Source: Paroedura picta (taxonomy: Eukaryota; Chordata; Lepidosauria; Squamata; Gekkonidae). From it: DNA of 64,000 nt. Below are positions 11,701 to 21,200 of this stretch, in pieces; position 1 is the first letter of the stretch; every line of letters begins with the position of its first letter. A program made the position numbers and the translations under genes. The DNA lies in contig NC_135384.1 in assembly GCF_049243985.1 (NCBI RefSeq), forward strand, positions 14,876,501-14,940,500, given 5' to 3'. Under the pieces are notes generated by a model. The model saw nothing but the letters and a program-made list of their open reading frames with translations. It was not told the DNA's origin and ran no database searches.

Positions 11701-11782
11701 GAAAGTCAACAGTTGTGGTGCATTGAATAGGATGCTTCATGCATACAGCGGGACACAGGAATAAAAGCAGCAGCAGAACCAT
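4719..11782 (-). CDS. VMN2R: V2R-2: intact vomeronasal type-2 receptor, 871 aa
   Basis: A class C GPCR of vomeronasal neurons. Exons on the minus strand are 11571-11782, 9629-9920, 8669-9523, 8264-8491, 7840-7966 and 4719-5620; they sum to 2616 bp, or 871 codons plus stop, with no internal stop. Residues 1-14 form a short signal peptide. Residues about 15-529 are the Venus-flytrap ligand domain (exons 1-4). Residues 530 to about 595 are the cysteine linker with nine cysteines across exons 5 and 6, and the rest is the 7TM domain ending KKKY. The start is the ATG at 11782: the paralogous upstream ATG is followed by TAG here, so this protein lacks the ten extra N-terminal residues of V2R-3. Intron 1 carries a CR1 fragment; intron 5 carries a SINE, an LTR-like fragment and an L1 fragment. 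It pairs with V2R-3 by exon 1 and by the 285-codon exon 3. The specific ligand cannot be inferred. Confidence 0.9.
5621..5702 (+). repeat. (GA)n microsatellite at exon-6 acceptor
   Basis: About 37 GA units. On the minus strand it is a CT tract ending TCATTCCAG directly at V2R-2 exon 6, so it serves as the polypyrimidine tract. Confidence 0.95.
5965..6113 (-). repeat. tRNA-SINE with BovB-like tail, 5'-truncated
   Basis: The 3' half of the SINE family on the minus strand, starting AAAGGTATCCCCTGTGCAAG on the plus strand. The tRNA head is missing. It lies in intron 5 of V2R-2. Confidence 0.8.
6130..6590 (+). mobile_element. LTR-like fossil fragment
   Basis: Related to the elements at 19296-20005 and 31017-32064, sharing TTTTTCTCACAGCTG and an end like AATAAAAAGGCTGTGGCC. 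A partial solo-LTR-like copy with no internal genes seen. Family not assigned. Old and broken. Confidence 0.45.
6600..7330 (-). mobile_element. L1-like LINE fragment (ORF2, RT region)
   Basis: Minus-strand translation gives [11 protein letters not shown]-like sequence, then [17 protein letters not shown] (a decayed YADD box), then KYLGV, LGRISV and [17 protein letters not shown]. These are L1 ORF2 hallmarks. RT sequence between the first two is deleted, and several stops and frameshifts are present. Confidence 0.8.
7840..7966 (-). CDS. VMN2R: V2R-2 exon 5 (cysteine-rich linker)
   Basis: 127 bp between acceptor TATGCACAG and donor GATAG/GTAGGA. It encodes [13 protein letters not shown] and VPC cysteines, completing the nine-cysteine NCD3G-type linker with three in exon 6. 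Confidence 0.93.
8264..8491 (-). CDS. VMN2R: V2R-2 exon 4
   Basis: 228 bp, 76 codons, from [16 protein letters not shown] to HRTFNQ. The acceptor is CTCAATCAG. The donor is the weak GTGGGA, conserved in all six-exon paralogues. Confidence 0.93.
8669..9523 (-). CDS. VMN2R: V2R-2 exon 3 (ligand-binding lobe)
   Basis: 855 bp, 285 codons, from [12 protein letters not shown] to NVLPWQ. It encodes most of the flytrap lobes, including [15 protein letters not shown]. The donor is CAG/GTAATT. One residue shorter than in V2R-4 and V2R-6 (CSLNPDVHG versus CSLSNPDVHG or [10 protein letters not shown]). Confidence 0.93.
9629..9920 (-). CDS. VMN2R: V2R-2 exon 2
   Basis: 292 bp from acceptor CTTTATAG to donor CACAG/GTAGGC. 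It encodes [20 protein letters not shown] to IYKIPQ, the first flytrap lobe. Confidence 0.93.
10030..10500 (-). mobile_element. CR1 LINE 3' end in intron 1 of V2R-2
   Basis: The minus-strand reading encodes the ORF2 C-terminus ([25 protein letters not shown]). It ends in the CR1 3' UTR sequence matching CTATGATTCTATGATTCTAT on the minus strand. 5'-truncated, as usual for CR1. Absent from intron 1 of V2R-3, so inserted after they separated. Confidence 0.9.
11571..11782 (-). CDS. VMN2R: V2R-2 exon 1 (signal peptide)
   Basis: 212 bp to donor CCAAT/GTAAGC. It encodes [14 protein letters not shown], then HPIQCTT and [12 protein letters not shown]. The homologous upstream start of V2R-3 (MKGK) is here MEGK followed by TAG, so translation should begin at the internal ATG. 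Confidence 0.9.
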
Positions 11783-11935
11783 TATCTTCCTCGTGAACTA
11801 TTTTCCCTCCATTCCCAGATGTCTGCTTGAGTGTGATGTATTCTTAGCATTTATATTCTTCTGACATTTCGTAGATCAGCAAATGCATCAGCCGGTGTGC
11901 TTGAGGTAGCTGAACCTATAAGAAAATCTCAGCGG
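11783..11935 (-). promoter_or_regulatory. Conserved block upstream of V2R-2 start
   Basis: Shared with 26764-26870, 40086-40215 and 62921-63045. It includes CTTATAGGTTCAG (minus strand), 128-140 bp before the ATG. The sequence GATTTTCTTATAG/G reads as a splice acceptor for a 5'-UTR-containing exon 1, or alternatively as a TATA-like box. Confidence 0.45.
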
Positions 11936-12624
11936 AAGGTTCAGTGAATGGATACTCCCCTCTCCCTTCCATTCCTCATTGTGCCTTCTCACATTCTCCT
12001 TCTCTTGGCGAACTGGTTGTTCCATTGCCCAGACTCACTCTAAAAGAGCTTTCTCCAAGAACTATGCCTGAAACTGATCTGCTCTTTCAAACGTAATTTG
12101 AAAAAGAAGTGTTTGGTTGTGCAAGAAGCAGATGTGAGGCTAAAGTCAAAACAAATCAGTAAGTCCTTCACAGTACCAACTCCCCCAGTTTATAAAACAC
12201 CACAGTACCATGTAAAACTATGTTCTCCCCTCCCCCATAAGTTATAAGTGAGAAGCATGAGGGATAAAATAGGAGATTAATTATGGGACTCAGGTGAAAT
12301 CCAGCTAGCTCTTCCACTAAGTTTTCCCCAGTTCCCTGCATACTACAGCCCCTATCTCACAAGGCTTTTGCCCATGTGGGACCCATGATTGTCAACATAT
12401 CTTCTGTATGTGCTCAAGTATGATGCCCCCTTCATTTACATCAGGAGAAACAATGATTAGATCAAACTTTTACTCTGCTCTTGGGTCCTTTTTTGGGGGG
12501 GGGCAAAATTTATAAGGTTGGACCAGAAAGGGCATGGGGGTGGTAGAAAGTGCCTTCAAATCACTGGCAATTTCTGGATACCACACAGGGGCTTCAGGAG
12601 AGTAGACAAATAGAGTTGCTTTAC

Positions 12625-12731
12625 CTTTGCACCCTTGTATACCACAATCATGACATTTCTCAGTGGTCTGCAAATCAGGTCTAATCCCACTGATGAAAGT
12701 GGGGTAGTCTGGACTATCCAGCGTAGAATGA
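12625..12731 (-). other. Possible upstream non-coding exon of V2R-2
   Basis: 107 bp bounded on the minus strand by TTGTTTCCCAG and GCAAAG/GTAAAG. Both signals and the length are the same at 27144-27250. It might be a 5'-UTR exon. It could equally be a decayed older exon or repeat. Confidence 0.3.
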
Positions 12732-12949
12732 CTGGGAAACAATTTTACAAATAAATGAACAGTCATACGGGGGCTTCCATTATCTATCCATCAGAGCCCT
12801 GGTAATTTACAGGGATTTTATACACAGTGATTCCCCTCACCCCCACCATGTCCCCTGAGATTTGGTGTCCAGCAAGCCAAAAACTGTAATTACTGGGCAT
12901 GCCTTCCTAACTGTAGTAGTACTGATGGTTTTGATTTTGGTCTCAAAGG

Positions 12950-13560
12950 CAGTTGGAGTTGGCACAATTTAAATTAGTATGTATGAACGCCATTGTAATA
13001 ATTTAATGAGATAGCAGGCTAAAACACGTAGCCTGTCATTGTACATGGTTTGGTGAATTTAGGATTTGTCTGACATTCCCAAAGGATCAGAAAATGCAGT
13101 TAGTCTGTAATAATAATTAAAGATTGTCATGGCATTATCCCCTGTTATTCTTTGCTGATCGTAAGCTGAGTTTTAGCATTCAATCTGAAATCGATCTATA
13201 CCAGTGGCTAAAGAATCAGTACTATGAGGTTCCCAACCTCCAGCTGGAGGGCTGGTGGTCTCCCAGAATTACAACAGTGATCTCCAGACTTCAGAGATTA
13301 GTTTTCCCAGAAAAAATGGCCACTTCAGCATGTAACTTCTATGGCATCAATGTTTGTAGGAAGCTCCATTCACTTCTCAAATTCTGCCCTTCTTAGGCCC
13401 TGCCCTAAAATCTCTAGGAGTTTCATTGACAACCCTAAGGTCACCTTATATCTAATGATCCCAATGAGGTATTTGAATAAACTACCCCAGAACCTTAAGA
13501 CTCTTTAAAATTAATTATGCATTTCACCTTGGAAATATAGATTTCTACTTTAAAGCAAAA
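12950..13560 (-). repeat. V2R upstream-flank block, copy 2
   Basis: Near-identical over long stretches to 27480-28090 and more distantly to 41020-41760 and 1-640. It contains the old unclassified repeat at about 13229-13435 (CCCAACCTCCAGCTGGAGGG). No gene is seen here or in the adjoining AT-rich 13560-14467, which is paralogous to 28090-28980. Confidence 0.7.
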
Positions 13561-14467
13561 TTACATTGTATTGTGACAGCACAGGAAAGATTTCCAGGTA
13601 GGAATATGATTCCCCATGTTTCCTTGGAGTAGATTCATCCTTCCCAAGTTGCATATCAAATAATTCAATAATTTTTATACTTAATCAAATGTATTTTTTT
13701 ATTATTTTGAAAGAAAAGCAAAATATGTTTTATAATTATGACATTAAAAATCTAACACACTTTACTCAATTTTAAATGCAAATCGTATCATGTTAGTAAC
13801 ATCTGACAATTCTTGCAGGTGGGGTTTTCCCCTAGCTTCAAAAGCACATCCAGCTCACAGGGTGGTGAGAGACATACATGCTCTTTGGTTATGTTAAGGC
13901 ATTGAAAGAAACAAACCAACTTCATTTGCAGTCATTTAGGGCAGAACAATAAATGCAAAGTAAAATGTTGAGTGGATTTAAAACTCCGACTCATCGCAGC
14001 ATAATTACCCAGTAATTTCTATACCATTAGCAAACTTATGACTATTATTAAAAATGCACCAAAATTTAGTTCCTTGTGAAATTTTTGTGAATCTTAACGG
14101 CGGCAGCACAGAATTTAGCGGTACAGAGGGTAGTTCAGGCGTTCTAATCACTTAATTGTTTCTTTATCGTTCCTTTTGCTGTCAGATCCAAGTACCTCTC
14201 TAATTTAATTTTTATTGTTTTTTTTCACAAACTATATTATAATTGGGTCAGTGGAGTTAAAAAAATGTTTCGACCTGATTTCTAGGGCAGGGGCATAGTC
14301 TGTGATGGAGGGATATTTTTTTATATCGGCCCTCAATTACTCTGTTTCCTGTGTTCAAGATAGTAGAGATAGGTGGTGGCACATTAACATATTTGTTCCT
14401 ATCTAGACCAAAAGATGGAAAACATATTGGGATATTGTTCTTCTTTAGGCCAATATCTTATAGCTTA

Positions 14468-14560
14468 GTGTAGTGGTGCACTGTAGATTTCTAATCTGGC
14501 AAGCCGGATTTGATTATGTGCTCCCCCACCTGTAGCCACCTGTGTGTTAGAATCCTGTGT
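14468..14560 (+). repeat. Truncated tRNA-SINE
   Basis: The head segment GTAGTGGTGCACTG to GCTCCCCCACCTG matches the TTC-tailed SINE family. The paralogous copy at 28985-29100 sits on a deletion junction. 14561-14827 shows nothing recognisable. Confidence 0.6.
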
Positions 14561-14827
14561 CTTCTGCCATGAAATAGGTTTGTTCACTTTGGCCTGACCT
14601 GCTACAGTTATCCATTTTCCTTGCCTTTAGGCAGCTGGTTGCATTTAGGTGCTTCTTACAGCTTCAAGGTCATATGGCTTGTTAGTGCCGCAGTTTCTCA
14701 AAACCTCTCACATTGGAATAATTCCCAGAAGCCGCACCTGACACAGATTTAGCTCCATGTTATATCTCACCCTGACACCCGAGTTACCAACTGCCCAAGG
14801 GAGGGGTGATTGGGTTTTACATTGTAA

Positions 14828-15164
14828 CTAGGGGCACAGCCCATTGTATCCAAGAATACAACGGGCGCTAGAGCTTGGCAGTGGGAAGAGGAAGGGGAGG
14901 AGTTGTCCAGTCTGTAAGGGCATGAGGTTGAATGTGTGTATTGTGTGGGAGGTTGTGGTGGCATGGTGGCAAGTGAGGGCATGGGTGTGGCAATATGGGT
15001 GTCAAGAACCTGTGATTTGGAATGTCCATTGAGTGTGGGAGAGGACATCTTTGGGGATTGTGGCATAGTGGTTACAGATAAGCTTTCCAGAGCCATGTCT
15101 TCAGATATGTGAAGGGAAAATCAGACTGGAGACTCTTCTTACGGGAAGATTACATGGCAACTGA
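14828..15164 (-). mobile_element. Non-autonomous Helitron, copy 1
   Basis: On the minus strand it ends in CTAG followed by T, preceded by a TTGTATTCTTGGATACAA hairpin. A probable 5' TC follows A. A relative in the opposite orientation lies at 37630-37934. No coding capacity. Confidence 0.65.
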
Positions 15165-15344
15165 TTTCTCCTAGTTCTGCATCATTTCCCTTCTTGTGTG
15201 AATTAGACCACAGACACCGAAATGTGCTCCTGCCGTAATACACATGGGGTAGTCACAATACACAGGTTCCATCCTGTTCCTTCTATCTCTATTTTTTCAC
15301 TGTTGATAAAATGTTATGTGCCCACATGCTTCTTTTATGGTTGC

Positions 15345-15600
15345 TCCTTAGAAGAAGAACTGGATTTTTGTACCCTGTTGTTTACTACCCAAAGGAATCT
15401 CAAAGTGGTTTACAAATACCTTTTCCCTTCGTCTCCCCGCAATAGACAACCTGTGAGGGATGTGGGGCTGTGAGAGGTTTGAGAGAACTGGTAATAGGCC
15501 ATAGTGACCTAGCATGTCTCAAAGCATTTTCCAATTGTCTTCCCTTCCTCTCCCCATAGCAGACTCCCCACGAGGGAGGTGGGGTAGAGAGCCTCACATG
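15345..15600 (-). repeat. Old tRNA-SINE copy with internal duplication
   Basis: Two rounds of CCTTTCCCTTCGTCTCCCC / GTGAGG-like SINE body in the intergenic spacer. Confidence 0.5.
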
Positions 15601-15609
15601 GAACCTGGC

Positions 15610-16370
15610 AACCTTAAGAGGAAGTCTCTCTGTGCACAGCAGTCTTGACCTAAGTAAGAGTTTTTATACTGTTTTTTTATTTGCCAGGCCAAGGGTAAAA
15701 AAAGTCACTTCAGTTCGCATGTCTCTCCAGCCATTTACTTGTTCACTATTTACAGTTTCAGGATGTAAATATTTATTTAGATCTTCCTGCACTTTCCAGA
15801 CTAACAGGACTGATGCTGGTCTGTCTGTCTGCACCCCAGAATACAAACAGTTGCTGGTAAGGCCTGGCCATAGCCCATAGCCCAGGAGGGACACACCTGC
15901 ACCACTCCTTCCCAACTGCAGGCAAAAATGGCTCCTTTGAAGGCTCCACCTCCAAACCTCCAGGAATATTTCTAACACAGGGGTAGCCAACCTCCAGGTG
16001 GAGCCTGGAGAGCTGCTGTAATTACAGCTCATCTGCAGAATATAAAGATCAGCTCCCCAGGCAGAATAGGCTACTTTGGACAAGGTTGTGGTAGAGAAGA
16101 AACATTTAAGACCTCCCACACAGGTTGTTACTGAATTGAAAGACCTGAGGCCTACCCAGGTCTTTCCGATTGTGCCCTCACCCAGACTAGCCCCACCCAC
16201 TTTCCGCCCACTTAGGCCTCAGCCTTTTATGTTTATACAGTGACAGATGTTTAAAGATGCTTTGCCAGTATCGATTAGTTCTGTATATGTAGTGCTTGAT
16301 GTTGCAGACTGAAATAAAGAATCTTTCCTCAAAGAAGATTTCCTGTTTAAAAGTCTGGTATTCTGACATT
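15610..16370. other. Intergenic spacer with unclassified repeats
   Basis: Holds a copy of the old interspersed repeat (about 15975-16120, CCAACCTCCAGGTGGAGCC) and a segment with AATAAAG near 16313 that could be an LTR-like or LINE tail. No gene recognised. Confidence 0.4.
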
Positions 16371-16750
16371 GTGTGGTCTTGGGCTTGCCACAACACTGAA
16401 AAAGCTGTTCTGATGGAGCAGTAAAATCAGGGCTCTCCCAGCTTCACCTACCTTGCAGGGTGTGGTAGAGAGCCAGCTTGGTGTAGTGGTTAGGAGTGTG
16501 GTCTTCTAATCTGGCAAGCTAGTTTTGATTCTGCAGTTCCCTCCATGCAGCCAGCTGCGTGAGCTTAGACTTGCCAAAGCAATGATAAAGCTGTTCTGAC
16601 CTAGCAGGAATCTCAGGGCTCTCTCATCCTCACCTACCTCACAGGGTGTCTGTTGTGGGGAGAGGTAAAAGACAGATGCTGAAAGCTGCTTTGAGTCTCC
16701 TGGTAAAGAAAAACTGCATATAAGTACCAACTCTTCTTCTTCTACATCCC
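16371..16750 (+). repeat. Two adjoining tRNA-SINEs, second nearly full length
   Basis: A partial copy (16371-16465) is followed by a copy starting GAGAGCCAGCTTGGTGTAG with tRNA-like A and B boxes and a TTCTTCTTCT tail. Confidence 0.75.
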
Positions 16751-16779
16751 CAGTTCCCACCAGGATTCTGGCATCCATG

Positions 16780-17302
16780 GTCACATATCAGTCCAAATAA
16801 TGTCATTTGAATGCCATAGAAGTTGATTTTCTTAATAGGGATGGCACATGAGAAGGAAAAAGCTCTTGTTCTTCTCTAGCCCCTTTCCCTGTCCGAAAGA
16901 CACTCCAGTGGGAAGTAATTTGCATACATTCAGAGCTGTATGCGGATTATTCTAATCACTCACAGCTCAGCAGAGACTTTTTAAGTAAAATTCTTTCTTT
17001 GGGGCCATTTCAAGCAGTGATTGCATCTCCTGTTCTCCTGAAAGGAACAAATAGGAGGAAATAAATCCCATTGCCGGGAAAATTCAGAGAATAAAAGAAA
17101 AATTAAATGTCTTTCACAGTGGAAAAATGCCATGTTTGGGGTTGGGGTCGAGACATTTTTGGCAATGCCTAAGAACTCTGGCTATGTGTAACCATTCAGG
17201 AAAATCATGGTAATGAACCAAACTACCAGTTTTTTGCATATATTTTTGCCTTGAGGATTTAATAATGCATAACTGTCCCAGGAAAATTGTCCCAGTTATA
17301 CT
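16780..17302 (-). repeat. V2R 3'-flank block, copy 2
   Basis: Sequence after the V2R-3 stop codon, paralogous to 4180-4718 and 43860-44378. It includes the shared CCTTGAGGATTTAATAATG. Probably includes the 3' UTR. Confidence 0.7.
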
Positions 17303-18201
17303 TTATTTCTTCTTTACAAGAAGCTTTCTGCGGTTTAGTTCAGGTCTCAGGACAATGATATAAATTTTTGGGGAAAAAATGCAACCAAGTAAGCCTGCAC
17401 TGGAGATTAAGATGGAGAAGATCTCCACAGCCACCATGGATTTCCCTTTGGTGCTCAGGTAGCTTGGAATAAAAGACAGCCAAACACTGCAAAAGAGCAA
17501 CATGCTGAAAGTGATAAACTTGGCCTCATTGAAACTGTCAGGCAACTTCCTGGCTAAGAAAGCCACCATGAAGCTGACTGCAGCTAGGAAGCCCATGTAG
17601 CCAAGGACACAGAAAAACATGGCAGCTGAGCCCTCATTACATTCCAGTATGATTGTCTCCTTCAGTGAATGCAGGTCCTTATCTGGGAATGGATTGGAAG
17701 TACTGATCCAAAGAACACAAATGCCTACTTGAACAAGGGAACAAGAAAGGACCAGAGAATAGGCCTGTCTTTTCCCCACTAGTGGCCTTAGCCTAGATCT
17801 TGGTTTGGTAGCCATAAAGGCCAAAACCACAGTGAGTGTTTTGGCCAGTACACTAGAAATAGCTACTGAGAATATGATGCCAAAACTTGTTTGTCGGAGA
17901 AGGCAGGTCATGTCTCCAGGCTCACCAATAAAAAGCAAGGCAGAAAGGAAGCAATGAGCAAGGGAGATGAGAAGAAGATAGGTCAGACTGCGGTTGTTGG
18001 CTTTGACTATGGGAGTATCCTGGTGCTTCACAAATGTTCCAAGCAGCAAAGCTGTGATCAGGGAGAACGAAATAGCCAATGTTGCTAGGAGGGTTCCTAC
18101 TGGATCTTCATAAGAAAGGAAGCTTACTTCCTTCGCAACACATTGATTTTTGTTGTAATTGGAATACTGATCTTGTGGACAAATTATGCAGCTATCCATG
18201 T
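17303..18201 (-). CDS. VMN2R: V2R-3 exon 6 (7TM domain)
   Basis: 899 bp after a short CT tract and CTCCCAG. It begins [20 protein letters not shown] and carries [13 protein letters not shown] and [18 protein letters not shown]. Its TM4-TM7 portion is almost identical to the other units. Confidence 0.95.
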
Positions 18202-21200
18202 CTGGGAGAGAGAGAGAGAGGGAGAGAGAGAAAGATTGTTATATTATTTCCAGATCTGCCTGTTTTTATGCCCTATACGAGTCCCAAATCAGCTTACAAA
18301 CACCTTTCTCTTTCCTTCCCCACAACATACACCTTGTGGGGTAGGTTGTGCTGAGAGAATTCTGAGAGAAATGCTCTGCAAGTTCAACTATAAGAAAACT
18401 GTGACCAGGTCAAGGTCATCAAGCTGGCTGCAACTGGAGAAGTGTAGAATATCTCTTTTAATCATGTTGTAGTAATTTGGTTTCCTGGATTTCACAGAAG
18501 GAGTGTATAGTATTTAGTAATATTCAGTTCTCATGGAACAGTCACAGTTCAGCAGGGGCTGTAAAAAAGGGCTTTTCTGCTATGTCTTTCATTGAGGCCA
18601 GGGCAGGTAAGATCGGGGGCCCCTCCATAGACTAACCCAGGATATCAGGCTCAACATCATAACCCCCAATGCGGGATGCTGTCTGGTTAGGATTGGGGTA
18701 AGATGGGTTTTTATTTTCACCAGGTATATTGGACTATATGTGTTGTATTTCTTATATGTTGGATCCTAAGGGATTTTTATAGGGAAATGTAACCTGAGCC
18801 TCATGTGGGAGTGGCACGCTTGTAAATAAATAATAAATAATAAGTGACCTGGGTTTTGGAAATGAGGAAGAGATCTCAGCAATGATGTTAAAAAGATTCA
18901 CACTCCCCATTAAAATATACAGATATAATTTTGGCCACAGCCGAAAGACTGAGCTGCAGAAAAAGTTTTATGTTTTAAATACTAATATATTTATAATAGA
19001 GCCTCTTGTGGCACAGAGTGGTAAGGCAGCCGTCTGAAAGCTTTGCCCATAAGGCTGGGAGTTCAATCCCAGCAGCCGGCTCAAGGTTGACTCAGCCTTC
19101 CATCCTTCCGAGGTCGGTAAAATGAGTACCCAGCTTGCTGGGGGGTAAACGGTCATGACTGGGGAAGGCACTGGCAAACCACCCCGTATTGAGTCTGCCA
19201 TGAAAACGCTAGAGGGCGTCACCCCAAGGGTCAGACATGACTCGGTGCTTGCACAGGGGATACCTTTACCTTTACCTTTTTATATTTATAATAAAACAAC
19301 GCCCTAGACTTACTGCAGCTGATGGTTGGCATAGTGGAGGAGCTGCTCGAGAGGGACACAACTGCCTCAAAGGTCCACTAGGGGCGCGTGCTGCGAGAAC
19401 ACAGCATCAAAGGCAATGCAGGAAGCGTGGTGCCTATATAAGCTGCCATGTTTGCGGGTTCTACTCTCTTTGCCATGGGACACTGCAGGAGCAGCTGCCC
19501 TTCTTCCTGCCCTCTGTTGATGTGTACACAGACTTGTTCAGAGATTGAAGTGCATGTTTCACCATCAATATTTTTTCACAGCTGTGGGTTTGCGTGTGAC
19601 GGAACCTGTTGGCAGGGAATCTAGTGTGGGACCCCCTGGTGTTTGGGGCCTCCCTAAGGGGCAGCGCATACATGAGCATGGCTTACCCAGCTAGGAGGCC
19701 AGGGGCTCATTTGCCAGGTGGCCTGAGGGCAGTCCACTAAGTTTGACACCCACTGGTTCTCCAATATATTTCGCTTCCCTTAGTGTGGGACTTCAGTAGG
19801 CAAGGGGAACTCCTCTCCCGGCTGAAAATGGTGCAGGTACCCAGGGTACCTCTAGACTTGGTGGTGTTTTGGTGCAGTCTTCTGACTGCTAGGTCAGGCT
19901 CCCTCTCCCATGCTGTGCCAAACCTCTGGTCAGGAAGTCGTAAAGCTGTGGCCTTGTTTATACCCAACATTGGTGTGTCACGTCTCATTACAGCAAATAC
20001 AAGTCAATCAGGTGCACATATTAAAATTCAAAATATTGATATAATCTCTACTCTGCCTTGTTTATTGCAATCAACTATTACACATCGAACATATGAGGAG
20101 CTAATAGGATATGTGGTTTGACCTTAAGGATCATCTTCAGTGGTCAAATAATTAAAATGCACTTAAACAATACATTAGCATAATATTGGGGCTTGATAAA
20201 AATCTGCTAAGTGAATAATATTTCTGAGTTTGGGCTCCATATTAGACAACTTTATCTATATATGAGTTGTCACCTTATTGATATTTTCACCACTTAGCAA
20301 GCCCCAGTGTTATGTTATTTTATAGAATAAGTTTGTTATACATTATGTGACCACTTTGAGTCAAAATACATCTTGTCTTAGTTCCTTATTAATGAATCAG
20401 AAGAACGAACAACAAGAAAAGGGTACGCTCAGATGCCAGATATCAAATATTGCATGGGCCATGAACTTATATTGGGTCTAATTGAATGTAATACTGTGCA
20501 TGAATGACATCTCTGTTAGTTCTGTTTCCTACCTATTTGATCAGAGAACATCCCATCTGGACACGGAACACAGTTGTAGCAGCAAAATTTCTTTCCCTCC
20601 TTCTTTTGTCGACTGTAGCCAGGAAGGCAGTGGTCATTGCACACAGAGAGTGGTAGAACCTGTTCACAAACAGAAAGGGAGATTGGTACCCACGACATGT
20701 TCACTGAGAAACTCAGAGAAGCACAATTGGAAGAACAGCTGTTTTTTAATCTCCCTTTTTACTTTCTGAAGGCTTCTAACAGTGGCTTACAATCACCTAG
20801 GTATAAATTGCACTGAGCTTTTATTCCAACCCCAGATCCAATTCAGTCCCTGCCCTCTACACAGAATGCAATTTCCGTTTGGATTTGGGGTGAATTTAAT
20901 TTTCCTTCTGCAGCAAGAAGGATTGATCCGGAGTGACCCTACCTTTATTGTGCGATATCTTAAAGTGCTTTTAATCCTGAATATATTATAAAATCGCATT
21001 GTTTTGAATCTGGGCTCTCCTCCATGGTAAAGGACCTGTGATTGGCTACAGGGGGTCATGTGACAAGCCTGCCTTAAAGGAGAAGCCCTTAATATCTCTC
21101 AACTTCTGTCAGCCTTGGATTTTTTTTTGTGCCTTCTTCGTTTCCCCCCCCCCCCACCTTCAAGAAAAGAAAGGATTTTTTCCTCCCTCCTCTGACTTCT

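Noticed and set aside
12470-12766. A 98-residue frame partly conserved at 27031-27261
   Set aside because: DNA similarity explains the conservation; there is no domain and the frame breaks at 40723. Kept only as a possible non-coding exon.
18999-19280. tRNA gene suggested by A and B boxes
   Set aside because: The boxes belong to a SINE with a LINE-type tail and target duplication.
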